A stretch of DNA of 7,995 nt from an uncultured Coriobacteriaceae bacterium (GTDB lineage Bacteria; Actinomycetota; Coriobacteriia; Coriobacteriales; Eggerthellaceae), in contig CACZIP010000081.1 in assembly GCA_902781245.1 (NCBI GenBank), forward strand, positions 1 through 7,995. Reading direction: 5' to 3'. The position numbers were made by a program, and so were the translations under genes. Below, piece by piece: positions 1 to 6,195 of the stretch (the first letter of the stretch is position 1; every line of letters starts with the position of its first letter). The notes under the pieces are model-generated. The model was given only the letters and a program-made list of their open reading frames with translations. It searched no databases and was not told the origin of the DNA.

Positions 1-933
1 GGCGTAGCGAACAAGCTGCCTCTCTCGACTCTGGATATCTGCAAGCCCCAATGCTTCGAGATAATCCATCGCCGCTGCAAGTCCAATAGCGCCAACGTAG
101 TTGGGCGTACCGGGTTCGAAGCAGAGAGGGGGAGATGCAAAAGTGCTGCCTGCAACGCGCACCTCATCTACCATTTCACCACCGAATTGCACGGGTTCGA
201 GTTTTTCGAGTAGCTCGAGTTTGCCGTAGAGCACTCCTATACCGGTCGGCGCACCCATTTTATGGCCTGAGAATGCAAGGAAATCGCAGTCCATCGCCTG
301 CACGTCAACAATCTCGTGGCGTATGCTTTGCGCAGCATCTACTACAACGAGGGCATTGTGCTTATGAGCGAGCTCGGTGATTCTCGATATGGGATTCACT
401 GTCCCTAGCACATTTGAGACGTGGGTTACGGCCACAAGTGCTACGTCGTTTTCGCTGAGCAAGGCTTCGAAAGCCCTCAAATCCAAATCGCCATTCTTGT
501 CGAGAGGTATCGCGAGGAACGTGTGGCCGCTACGCTTGCATGCTTGTTGCCAGGGGACAAAATTTGCATGATGTTCCATCATGGTCGTGAGGACTGCGCT
601 TCCCGGTCGGAACGTGTCGACCATAGCGCTGGCACTCATGTTGAGTGATGCGGTCGTGCCGGAAGTGAACACGATTTCGTCGGATGATCGCGCGTTAATG
701 TAGGTGCGTACGCGCTCGCGAGCGCCCTCCAGCGCACGTGTGGAGCGTTCGCTCAGGGCGTGAATACCGCGATGCACGTTGGCGTTATCGTTTCGGTAAT
801 GACGCACGATGGATTGGAGCACGGGTTCTGGCATTTGCATGGTCGCGGCATTGTCTAGATACACAAGACGACGACCGAAAACTTCCTGGTCGAGTATGGG
901 AAAGTCTTTGCGGATTTCGTTGATGCGCAGCAT
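1..933 (-). CDS. sufS: SufS-type cysteine desulfurase (class V aminotransferase), 3' end outside window
   Basis: PLP-dependent enzyme expected to remove sulfur from L-cysteine, leaving alanine and a persulfide on the enzyme for hand-over to a SufE-type acceptor in the cytoplasm. The 311 codons present read without interruption. Family landmarks seen: VYLDNAAT (residues 24-31), NVHRG (52-56), FTSGTTASLN (89-98), MEHHAN with the PLP-stacking His (119-124), VDAAQS with the PLP-contacting Asp199 and Gln202, FSGHKMGAPTGIG (221-233) with Lys225 as the PLP Schiff-base lysine, and FEPGTPNYVGAIGL (272-285). Full-length SufS proteins have about 400 residues, so roughly 90 are missing, including the catalytic cysteine loop, which cannot be checked here. 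The ATG at 933 is preceded by GGAAGGAA. The gene starts 26 bases after the sufE-like gene on the same strand, so the two are surely co-transcribed. A CsdA-type role is an alternative, since no SufBCD genes are visible. Confidence 0.93.
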   Translation of the reverse strand, partial: MLRINEIRKDFPILDQEVFGRRLVYLDNAATMQMPEPVLQSIVRHYRNDNANVHRGIHALSERSTRALEGARERVRTYINARSSDEIVFTSGTTASLNMSASAMVDTFRPGSAVLTTMMEHHANFVPWQQACKRSGHTFLAIPLDKNGDLDLRAFEALLSENDVALVAVTHVSNVLGTVNPISRITELAHKHNALVVVDAAQSIRHEIVDVQAMDCDFLAFSGHKMGAPTGIGVLYGKLELLEKLEPVQFGGEMVDEVRVAGSTFASPPLCFEPGTPNYVGAIGLAAAMDYLEALGLADIQSRERQLVRYA

Positions 934-959
934 GACCGTTCCTTCCAATCCGTCAGCAT

Positions 960-1379
960 TTACGTAGTGGAAAGCGTTTGGGCAAAATCCTTGATTCGCT
1001 TGACGATTGCAACTTGTCCTGCAACGCGCTTTGAATCGAAGGCGTATGCCAAGTCAGTTCTCTGGATATAGTTGACATCGCAGGCGATGATGTCTGCGGG
1101 TGTTTGACCATCGAACATTTCTTTCAGGATCTGTATGGTGCCCCGAATCATGAGCGTATCGCTGTCAGCTTCGATAATCGGACGTCCGCCTTCATTGTGC
1201 AGATACAACCAAACCTGCGATTGGCAATCTTTCACGAGCACATCGGGATGCTTTCGCTCTTCGGGCATCTCATCGAGCTGGCTAGCTTTTGTCAGAAGGT
1301 ATTCGAATTGGTTGAACGGATCGCCTGTCTGCTCGATTTCTCGAATGATCCGTTCCTGTATCTGTTGGGGGGATGCCAT
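960..1379 (-). CDS. sufE: SufE-family sulfur acceptor protein
   Basis: Small cytoplasmic protein (139 residues; E. coli SufE has 138) that accepts persulfide sulfur from a cysteine desulfurase and increases its turnover. The family signature VKDCQSQVWLYL (residues 49-60) contains the expected acceptor cysteine, Cys52. It is followed by EADSDTLMIRGTIQILKEMFDGQTPADI (positions about 70-97), the conserved core of the fold, in which the 'DSD...I.G' and 'GQTP..I' elements are clear. The C-terminal 'SKRVAG...IVKRIK' corresponds to the family's closing helix. It lies between the unknown 144-residue gene (15-base gap; a TTAGGAAG ribosome-binding site overlaps that gene's TAG stop) and the sufS-like gene (26-base gap), a tight operon. 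CsdE is the main alternative name, because SufE and CsdE cannot be separated by eye. The family assignment itself is secure. Confidence 0.93.
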   Translation of the reverse strand: MASPQQIQERIIREIEQTGDPFNQFEYLLTKASQLDEMPEERKHPDVLVKDCQSQVWLYLHNEGGRPIIEADSDTLMIRGTIQILKEMFDGQTPADIIACDVNYIQRTDLAYAFDSKRVAGQVAIVKRIKDFAQTLSTT

Positions 1380-1395
1380 AGTTTGCGCTCACTTC

Positions 1396-1830
1396 CTAAC
1401 GAGCGAATTCTTCTTTTCCGCGCGCATCGTAGAGGGCATCAGCGAGCTGCGTGATGGTCTCGAGGTTCGCGGAATACTCAGGGGTGAACTTGATGCCAAG
1501 CGAGCGCTGTAACGTCATTGACAAGAGCACTTTTTTAATGTCAGTCGAGCTTTGGTTGGTACAGGTGGTGGATCCTTCAGCCAGTTTCACGCTTTTGTCC
1601 GCGTTGCGCAGCATCTTCTCCACGCTGACGTTTGCAAGTTCCAGAAGCATCTCGGTTCCGGCTTCCGCGCATTCCTCTTCGGTGAGAAAAAACTTTGCAA
1701 GCGTGAAAGCTCTCACTTCACGTCGGAACCCTTCTCGGTCGAGGTCGCCCTCGAGTAACTGCTGCAAGGCTGCGTCAGCGTCGAGCGCTGCGAGGTCGAG
1801 CCGTTCCTTCAAAGTCATGTTCCCGGACAT
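1396..1830 (-). CDS. Unknown 144-residue protein, C-terminal half faintly acyl-carrier-like
   Basis: I do not recognise this protein. It is acidic and looks almost entirely helical, with no signal peptide or membrane segment. Residues 1-45 form charged helices (LKERLDLAALDADAALQQLL). Residues 95-135 (STDIKKVLLSM, LQRSLGIKFTPEYSANLETITQLADALY) have the rhythm of helices II to IV of an acyl carrier protein: a long helix, 'LGI.F.PE', then 'LET...LADAL'. The DSL phosphopantetheine motif is absent; the nearest equivalent is SSTD at 94-97. Two cysteines, Cys54 and Cys90, could matter if it handles persulfide sulfur. The ATG at 1830 follows AGAGGA at 9 bases. The gene sits 15 bases before the sufE-like gene and 105 bases after the isomerase-like gene, on the same strand, so it probably works with the SufE/SufS pair as an adaptor or sulfur or acyl carrier. 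That role is inference only. Confidence 0.8.
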   Translation of the reverse strand: MSGNMTLKERLDLAALDADAALQQLLEGDLDREGFRREVRAFTLAKFFLTEEECAEAGTEMLLELANVSVEKMLRNADKSVKLAEGSTTCTNQSSTDIKKVLLSMTLQRSLGIKFTPEYSANLETITQLADALYDARGKEEFAR

Positions 1831-1865
1831 GAGTGTGATTCCTCTCGTCTTGCCCCAGTGCGGTC

Positions 1866-1902
1866 ACTGCCCGCAGCTAGGCATGCGGCGGCTGCGGGCA
1901 GT
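1866..1902 (-). other. Perfect 12-base-pair hairpin between isomerase-like gene and unknown gene
   Basis: ACTGCCCGCAGC (1866-1877) and GCTGCGGGCAGT (1891-1902) are exact reverse complements around a 13-base loop. Transcribed from the minus strand, the hairpin lies 33 bases after the isomerase-like stop codon and 35 bases before the next start. No U-tract follows in that direction, and only TTT follows in the other. It is therefore not a standard intrinsic terminator. It may be a leaky terminator, an mRNA processing or stability element, or an attenuator that sets the level of the downstream three genes relative to the isomerase-like gene. Confidence 0.65.
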
Positions 1903-1935
1903 TTCCTTCACGCATATGCGATTAGAATGTGCGTG

Positions 1936-3483
1936 TTATGCGTTAACAATTTCAAGGCCGAGCAGTTCGCCGAGCTCGATGATCTGATCCTCGAAGTCGC
2001 CGTAGATGAGCGGCATGTGGTTTCCGATCGCAGCCTGCTTCTTGAAGAAGTCCTTGGAATCCTTCACCTGGAAGAAGACGCCCATCGAGCAGTTCGTCTG
2101 GTCGTAACCCATCGAGGTGAGGATTGTGCCCTTGGCGACGAACAGCTTCTCGCAAGTCGGGTCGATACGGCACATCGTGATGGTCTGCCCGCGATCGGCT
2201 TCGAACTTGTAACGGAAGGTGGCGCCGAAGCCGGAACGTGCGAACTCGCGGATGGCGTAGGGGCGGAAGTCCTCGTCGAAAGACTCCCAGCGGCGGTTCG
2301 GGACCGAATGGAAGGTCAGCACGACATTCTCGGCGTCGGCAAGCTCTTCCGTCTTCTCGTCAACATGTTCCGGAGTGAAGAACAGCGCCTTGGGCAGAGG
2401 GGCGCGCACGCCATTGCGGATGGGGCTTGTGAAGCAGTTGCCCATGTAGGACGGACGGCGACCGATTGCTTGCAGCATGAGTTTCGAGATGAGGGCGCCC
2501 AGGTCATACTCGCATGCCGAAGGGATGCCCTGCTCGTTGTTCAGCGAGTGGTTCAGGCACATCGTGAACTGCTTCTCGTTAAGACGGCGCGTTGCGCAGA
2601 GGTCCGGGCATGGGGCGGTGAAGCAATTGCACTCGAAGTAATCGAGGAACTTCTGGATGCCCCAGTGAGCTTCGACGGATTTCTTGACCATGTTGCGGGT
2701 CATTTGGCACTCATCGGCGCCGTCGATGATCTCGTCGGTCAGCTTGTCGATGCCCTTGGCATCTTCGCCGTCGAAGTTCAAGCCCATGCGGCCGGGGGTG
2801 CAATGGTTCGACTTCGGATCGTCGTAGCTGATCTGGTCGAGCAGCTCGTGAGCAGAGACGTAGCGCAGGCGCGTGCCGAACTTCGCCGTGATTTTCTCGG
2901 GATCGATGATGGAATCGGGGGAGCTGACGGAAACAGTGCTCGTCATGCGTGTGGCGGCAAGAATCTTCGAATCGCGCAAGACCTTGCGGGCGCGCAGAAC
3001 CGTCATGTATTCGGTGGCGTCCGCCCAATCCTCGAATGAATAGAACTCAAGGCCACGAGCAAGGAACTCAGCAGATGTAATGGCGGAGGCGCAGCAAGCC
3101 TGAGTGATTGCGCAGGGCTTGCCGGTGCGCATGGCAAATTCGAGTGCCAAGTCGTACGGGCGGCTGGCATAGCCGATGTAGTACAGATCAACGTCTTCAC
3201 TGCCTTCAGCGAGCTTCTCGATCATCTCGTCCTTGGTTAGGAACTGCTCGTCGCGCTCGACCTTGACAGGCTCGAGAAGGTTCACGACGTCGGCGGGCAT
3301 GGCAGCCTGCAGCTGTGCATACCAGCCCTTGAACTTCTCGGCGGCCATGTGCAGGTCGAATTCCTTCTCGAGCTGCATGCCCTCGCCGAAACGGCACGGA
3401 CCCTCGAACACGTACTCGTGGTAGAGGGTTAGGAACATCGGCTTCACATTCAGGCGGATGTCTTCATGCTTCTTGATTGCCAT
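1936..3483 (-). CDS. Cysteine-rich L-fucose/L-arabinose isomerase-family protein
   Basis: A 515-residue cytoplasmic protein of the FucI/AraA fold (COG2407-like), enzymes that interconvert aldoses and ketoses on a divalent metal. The C-terminal family signature is clear: IPSACEYDLGALISKLMLQA (320-339) aligns with the FucI motif carrying Mn ligand Glu337 (here Glu325), and NHMPLIYGDF (488-497) carries the equivalent of ligand His528 (His489). The position of the third ligand, Asp361 in E. coli FucI (24 residues after the Glu), is Asn349 here (YMGNC). It has 16 cysteines, with four closely placed (C285-x-C287-x4-C292-x3-C296) and a CC pair at 130-131. The start is ATG 3483 with AAAGGA upstream; the upstream in-frame extension lacks a ribosome-binding site. 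It heads the operon with the SufE/SufS pair and has a putative operator upstream. True sugar isomerase activity is doubtful; the substrate is unknown. Confidence 0.82.
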   Translation of the reverse strand: MAIKKHEDIRLNVKPMFLTLYHEYVFEGPCRFGEGMQLEKEFDLHMAAEKFKGWYAQLQAAMPADVVNLLEPVKVERDEQFLTKDEMIEKLAEGSEDVDLYYIGYASRPYDLALEFAMRTGKPCAITQACCASAITSAEFLARGLEFYSFEDWADATEYMTVLRARKVLRDSKILAATRMTSTVSVSSPDSIIDPEKITAKFGTRLRYVSAHELLDQISYDDPKSNHCTPGRMGLNFDGEDAKGIDKLTDEIIDGADECQMTRNMVKKSVEAHWGIQKFLDYFECNCFTAPCPDLCATRRLNEKQFTMCLNHSLNNEQGIPSACEYDLGALISKLMLQAIGRRPSYMGNCFTSPIRNGVRAPLPKALFFTPEHVDEKTEELADAENVVLTFHSVPNRRWESFDEDFRPYAIREFARSGFGATFRYKFEADRGQTITMCRIDPTCEKLFVAKGTILTSMGYDQTNCSMGVFFQVKDSKDFFKKQAAIGNHMPLIYGDFEDQIIELGELLGLEIVNA

Positions 3484-3535
3484 CGGATTATCCTTTCTCG
3501 TTTTGCGACGTGTTCTCTTTGACGTCGTTAGGGAA

Positions 3536-3541
3536 AGGATA
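3536..3541 (-). promoter_or_regulatory. -10-like hexamer TATCCT for the isomerase-like gene
   Basis: Read on the minus strand, TATCCT matches TATAAT at four of six positions. It would start transcription near 3529, giving a leader of about 46 bases before the ATG at 3483. Seventeen bases upstream is ATGACT, a poor -35 box, as expected for an activator-dependent promoter. The hexamer lies exactly 63 bases from the centre of the palindrome at 3593-3615, the same distance as in the regulator's own upstream region, which is the main reason to believe it. Confidence 0.5.
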
Positions 3542-3592
3542 GAAAGCATGTGGGCTGGAGTCATTTTGCCGAAACGACTCAGTTCTTCGCAG

Positions 3593-3615
3593 TTATTGTG
3601 CAGATGGCACTATGG
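3593..3615. promoter_or_regulatory. Putative operator 2, diverged copy of the palindrome upstream of the regulator
   Basis: The left arm TTATTGTGC is identical in all nine bases to that of the site at 5274-5296 (eleven bases if the preceding AG is included). The spacer is again five bases, and the right arm reads GCACTATGG, keeping GCAC and the AT. It lies about 110 bases upstream of the isomerase-like start codon and overlaps the stop codon and last codons of the regulator gene. It would bind the PucR-type regulator encoded immediately upstream. Confidence 0.6.
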
Positions 3616-5188
3616 TTGCCTCGCGGACACGATAGGCTAGGAGGAAGTTGAATCTCAGCTCGGGATCGCTCGTGTCGATGCCGAACTGGTCCTCGATGCG
3701 GTTGATGCGGTATTTAACGTTGTTTCGATGCATATACAGTTTACTTGCGACGACGCTCGCGCGCCTTTCGCAGCGGAGGTACTCGTACAGGAATTCGTAA
3801 TTGTTGGTCCTCGAAACGTCATCATGTTTGCGAATGGCTTCGAGAACATGCCCGGCATATGTTCCACCAATGAGCTCGGCGGCTTTCCCGTCGGTCGACG
3901 TCACCATGTAATCGACTATGCATGAGTCGAACGAGATGATATTGCTCCAATTACGGGGGATGCTCAGTTTGTCTTCTTTCAGTCTTTTGCCCCATCCTAT
4001 TTCGAAAGCTATGCGTGCCTGGTCGAACGCCATGGAGGCGTCGATGAGGTTTGTGAACTTGGAGCTGCGGCCGCACACGAGATCGTACCGTTCAAGCATG
4101 TCGTCGAGCCTTGCGGAAAGCGATGTGCGGCCCAAAGGGCAGCTGTTGGAAGCGCAGTGCAGGGCGCATCGGTCGTTTCGACAGTTGAAGCACAGCACAA
4201 CCACCGCTTCGTCAACGAGGACAGTCTTAGCTGGTGCGACGAGTCGCGACACGTCTGATAGGAGTCGCGACTTGAGCACGGATCCGTCCTGCTCCCGTAT
4301 GTAAAACAGGCAAAAACGGGCTTCACGTGGGATGCCAGCAATCCGCGCGCGCTCGAGAACCGCATCCTCGTTTCTCACAGCGCCAAGGAAAAGGTCCTTC
4401 AAAAATGAATCTGCTGCATTGCCAGCTGGTTTGTCGTCTGGGTAGTCGCGCAAAGCGTAGAACTCGACGCGCTTGGTGAATAGCTCGTATACGTCGAGTA
4501 AGTAGTCGTCTGGTTGAGCTACGTTACACATCATGATTACGATGATGGAAAAAGAAGACCTGGTTTTGAATGATCTCACGACCGTCACATATTTGCAGAT
4601 CTCGAAGGTGCTGTTGATGATAAAACCATCTTCCTCTGCCCAAGGCTTGAAGCGTTTATGAAGCTTGAACTTATTGATGTTTTCCTCGGTGTGATAGCCG
4701 TGGGCTATAAGTTCGACAGTGATGGGGTCATCGCAGGGGACGTCTTTTGTATATGCGAGGAGTTTCAGGGCGGGATCGACTATTACGACGTTGTTCTGCA
4801 GGAATGACGAGCTTATGTCGAGGAGTTCCTGTAGCCCGCCTCCGCCCAAACGCACGGCGTCCATAGAACGCTCCCAGTCGGCGAACCGGTAAAGCGCATC
4901 AAGCAGAGTATTGAACACGATGAGCGTCGATTCTCCTTGTAGTACTGATAGTATTGCCTGATCATCGGGGGAGTCATCTTCCGCATTCACGTAGATCGCT
5001 TGGCAGTCTTGAGAAACGACTTTGTGCACATCGTCGCGCGTGCCGCAAAGATAGAGCGTATCGGGTCCAGCGAGAGGCGTCGCCTCAATGAATAGTCTAA
5101 AGGCTGAAAACGAGGGATTGGCATTGCTCGTGCGCACTACGCGCCCTACCGAGCGCAGCTCGTGTTCGATGATGTTCAACGTGAGCAT
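3593..5188 (-). CDS. PucR/CdaR-type transcriptional regulator with a cysteine cluster
   Basis: A 531-residue DNA-binding regulator. The C-terminal residues 463-522 match the PucR helix-turn-helix domain (HTH_30): NNYEFLYEYL, then ASVVASKLYMHRNNVKYRINRIEDQFG, then DPELRFNFLLAYRV. This is the family's 'A..L..HRNT..YRL..I' core followed by 'D...R..L..AL'. Residues 1-250 look like ligand-sensing alpha/beta domains (for example VVIVDPALKLLAYT, 134-147), and residues 280-420 like the intermediate GGDEF-like domain of CdaR-type proteins. Within that domain is an unusual cluster, Cys333, 336, 341, 345 and 350 (CFNCRNDRCALHC...C), which could bind a metal or Fe-S cluster or sense redox or sulfur state. 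The start is ATG 5188, preceded by AAGAGGGGGG; a TTG at 5239 would be upstream of the predicted transcription start. It is followed by the isomerase-like and SufE/SufS genes on the same strand, its likely targets. Confidence 0.9.
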   Translation of the reverse strand: MLTLNIIEHELRSVGRVVRTSNANPSFSAFRLFIEATPLAGPDTLYLCGTRDDVHKVVSQDCQAIYVNAEDDSPDDQAILSVLQGESTLIVFNTLLDALYRFADWERSMDAVRLGGGGLQELLDISSSFLQNNVVIVDPALKLLAYTKDVPCDDPITVELIAHGYHTEENINKFKLHKRFKPWAEEDGFIINSTFEICKYVTVVRSFKTRSSFSIIVIMMCNVAQPDDYLLDVYELFTKRVEFYALRDYPDDKPAGNAADSFLKDLFLGAVRNEDAVLERARIAGIPREARFCLFYIREQDGSVLKSRLLSDVSRLVAPAKTVLVDEAVVVLCFNCRNDRCALHCASNSCPLGRTSLSARLDDMLERYDLVCGRSSKFTNLIDASMAFDQARIAFEIGWGKRLKEDKLSIPRNWSNIISFDSCIVDYMVTSTDGKAAELIGGTYAGHVLEAIRKHDDVSRTNNYEFLYEYLRCERRASVVASKLYMHRNNVKYRINRIEDQFGIDTSDPELRFNFLLAYRVREATIVPSAQ

Positions 5189-5216
5189 TGCGCGCACCCC
5201 CCTCTTAAATAAATGG

Positions 5217-5222
5217 AGTATA
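5217..5222 (-). promoter_or_regulatory. -10-like hexamer TATACT for the regulator gene
   Basis: Read on the minus strand, TATACT matches TATAAT at five of six positions. It predicts a transcription start near 5210, just upstream of the AAGAGGGGGG ribosome-binding site of the ATG at 5188. The sequence 17 bases upstream (ATGTGA) is a weak -35 box. Its distance to the centre of the palindrome at 5274-5296 is 63 bases, the same as in the isomerase-like gene's promoter. Confidence 0.5.
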
Positions 5223-5273
5223 GATAAGTAGAATCGCAATCACATTGGGCGCAATCGAACCTTTTTTCTCAAG

Positions 5274-5296
5274 TTATTGTGCCATTTGCACAATAA
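5274..5296. promoter_or_regulatory. Putative operator 1, perfect palindrome upstream of the regulator
   Basis: TTATTGTGC (5274-5282), the five-base spacer CATTT, and GCACAATAA (5288-5296) form a perfect 9+9 inverted repeat, typical of a dimer-binding site. It lies 86 bases upstream of the regulator's start codon, and centred about 75 bases upstream of the predicted transcription start, a position usual for an activator. A diverged copy stands upstream of the next gene. An alternative promoter (TTGACC, 5317-5312, with TATTGT, 5295-5290, spacing 16) overlaps the palindrome on the minus strand, so repression of that promoter by the same protein is also possible. Confidence 0.72.
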
Positions 5297-5369
5297 ACAG
5301 TCAAAAGTCGAGGTCAACCCCTAAAGACCGTTCTCTATCAGCTTACACACAATTTCCGACTTGGGTTGG

Positions 5370-5396
5370 GAATGCCCTGTCAACACAATGGCATTC
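5370..5396 (-). other. Short inverted repeat just after the GH25 gene
   Basis: GAATGCC (5370-5376) and GGCATTC (5390-5396) form a 7-base-pair stem with a 13-base loop, starting one base after the TAG stop codon of the muramidase gene. No T-tract follows on the minus strand. It could act as a weak transcript end or 3' stabiliser; there is no better terminator between this gene and the regulator. Confidence 0.35.
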
Positions 5397-5397
5397 A

Positions 5398-6138
5398 CTA
5401 GATGAGCAAGTCATCCACAGAGAGTCCCTTGGCAAGAACATCGAGGTCCACGTGGCCCTCCGCGTTGGCAGCGCCTTTCACTTCGCCCACGTCGCTGTAC
5501 TGCCAAATGGTCCAATCTCCTTGTGGCCACTCGGCCCAAGCAGGCCATTTGCGACACGAGATCCACAGGTCGCAATCGTCGAAATATCCCTTCAGGTAGA
5601 GGTCGTAGACATCGTTGCCAGTGTAGATGAGGGGCTTGTGGCCGCAGGCTGCTTCGACTGATTCGACGAATGCCCTGAGCTCGCGGCGCACATCTTCGGC
5701 TTGAGGTGGGTTCTGTTTCTTGTCTCCGTACCATTCCACATCGACGGCAGGTTTCAATGAGCGTATAGCAGGGTCATCCCAAGATGCTTTTGCAGACGCA
5801 ATGAAGTTTGCAGCTTGCGATTCGCCAGGGGAGTCGAATGAGAAAAAGTGGTATGCGCCAAGGGCGGCATGACTGCCTGAGGCACGTTCGCATGTGGCAG
5901 AGAACTGGGCGTCGACATGGGTTGTGCCCTCTGATGCTTTGGCGTAGACAAACTCGATTCCCGCACTCGAGAGGGCTTCGAAATCGATTGCGCCTTGATA
6001 CTCGCTTGTGTCTATGCCCTTAACACCTTCGGGCGTGAAGATCATGTTAGGTCGGATGACCTCCGCCTTGACCCCCAGAACCACTGCTACCAACAAGAGC
6101 GCAACAGCAACGAGTGCAATTACGATACGTTTTAGCAA
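5398..6138 (-). CDS. GH25 family muramidase (lysozyme) with N-terminal membrane anchor or signal
   Basis: Glycoside hydrolase family 25 enzyme, expected to cut the N-acetylmuramyl-N-acetylglucosamine bond of peptidoglycan outside the membrane. With the chosen start it has 246 residues. Residues 1-25 (MLKRIVIALVAVALLLVAVV) form a positively charged start and one hydrophobic segment, either an uncleaved anchor or a signal peptide. The catalytic domain follows with all family motifs: GIDTSEYQGAIDF (41-53, Asp43), FVYAKASEG (63-71), LGAYHFF (93-99), AVDVEW (131-136, the DxE pair Asp133 and Glu135), IYTGN (171-175) and WTIWQYSDVGEVKGA with HVDLD (209-233). The TTG at 6138 is preferred because GGGAG lies 8 bases before it; an in-frame GTG at 6162 has no ribosome-binding site. 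It is about the family's usual size for a single catalytic domain. It is divergent from the nitroreductase operon; a role in cell-wall turnover is likely, and there is no phage context. Confidence 0.93.
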   Translation of the reverse strand: MLKRIVIALVAVALLLVAVVLGVKAEVIRPNMIFTPEGVKGIDTSEYQGAIDFEALSSAGIEFVYAKASEGTTHVDAQFSATCERASGSHAALGAYHFFSFDSPGESQAANFIASAKASWDDPAIRSLKPAVDVEWYGDKKQNPPQAEDVRRELRAFVESVEAACGHKPLIYTGNDVYDLYLKGYFDDCDLWISCRKWPAWAEWPQGDWTIWQYSDVGEVKGAANAEGHVDLDVLAKGLSVDDLLI

Positions 6139-6146
6139 AACAAAAG

Positions 6147-6151
6147 CTCCC
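6147..6151 (-). promoter_or_regulatory. Ribosome-binding site that decides the muramidase start
   Basis: GGGAG on the minus strand stands 8 bases before a TTG codon at 6138 and within the coding sequence implied by the alternative GTG start at 6162. Translation from TTG gives the classic Leu-Lys-Arg opening of a signal or anchor sequence. Confidence 0.55.
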
Positions 6152-6195
6152 AACTCATGCACAATAGCTACCAGAGGCCGTTTGCAAGGTATGCC

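Noticed and set aside
354..361. CATTGTGC within the sufS-like gene (also at 1193-1200 in the sufE-like gene), resembling the operator arm
   Set aside because: No second arm follows at five bases, and both lie deep inside well-supported coding sequence.
1858..3039. A 393-codon open frame on the plus strand
   Set aside because: It is antisense to the isomerase-like gene, whose family motifs are clear; its translation shows no recognisable domain and reflects codon bias of the true strand.
3484..3564. A 27-residue N-terminal extension of the isomerase-like protein
   Set aside because: The extension lacks a ribosome-binding site, contains the predicted -10 box and transcription start, and reads as basic non-family sequence; ATG 3483 has AAAGGA in front.
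5245..5661. Open frame on the plus strand across the regulator-muramidase gap
   Set aside because: It has no ribosome-binding site or recognisable motif, crosses the operator palindrome and mostly mirrors the muramidase gene.
6159..6167. GCACAATAG, resembling a half of the palindromic operator, near the muramidase start
   Set aside because: The opposite arm at the required spacing shows no match to TTATTGTGC, so it is a single half-site and probably chance.
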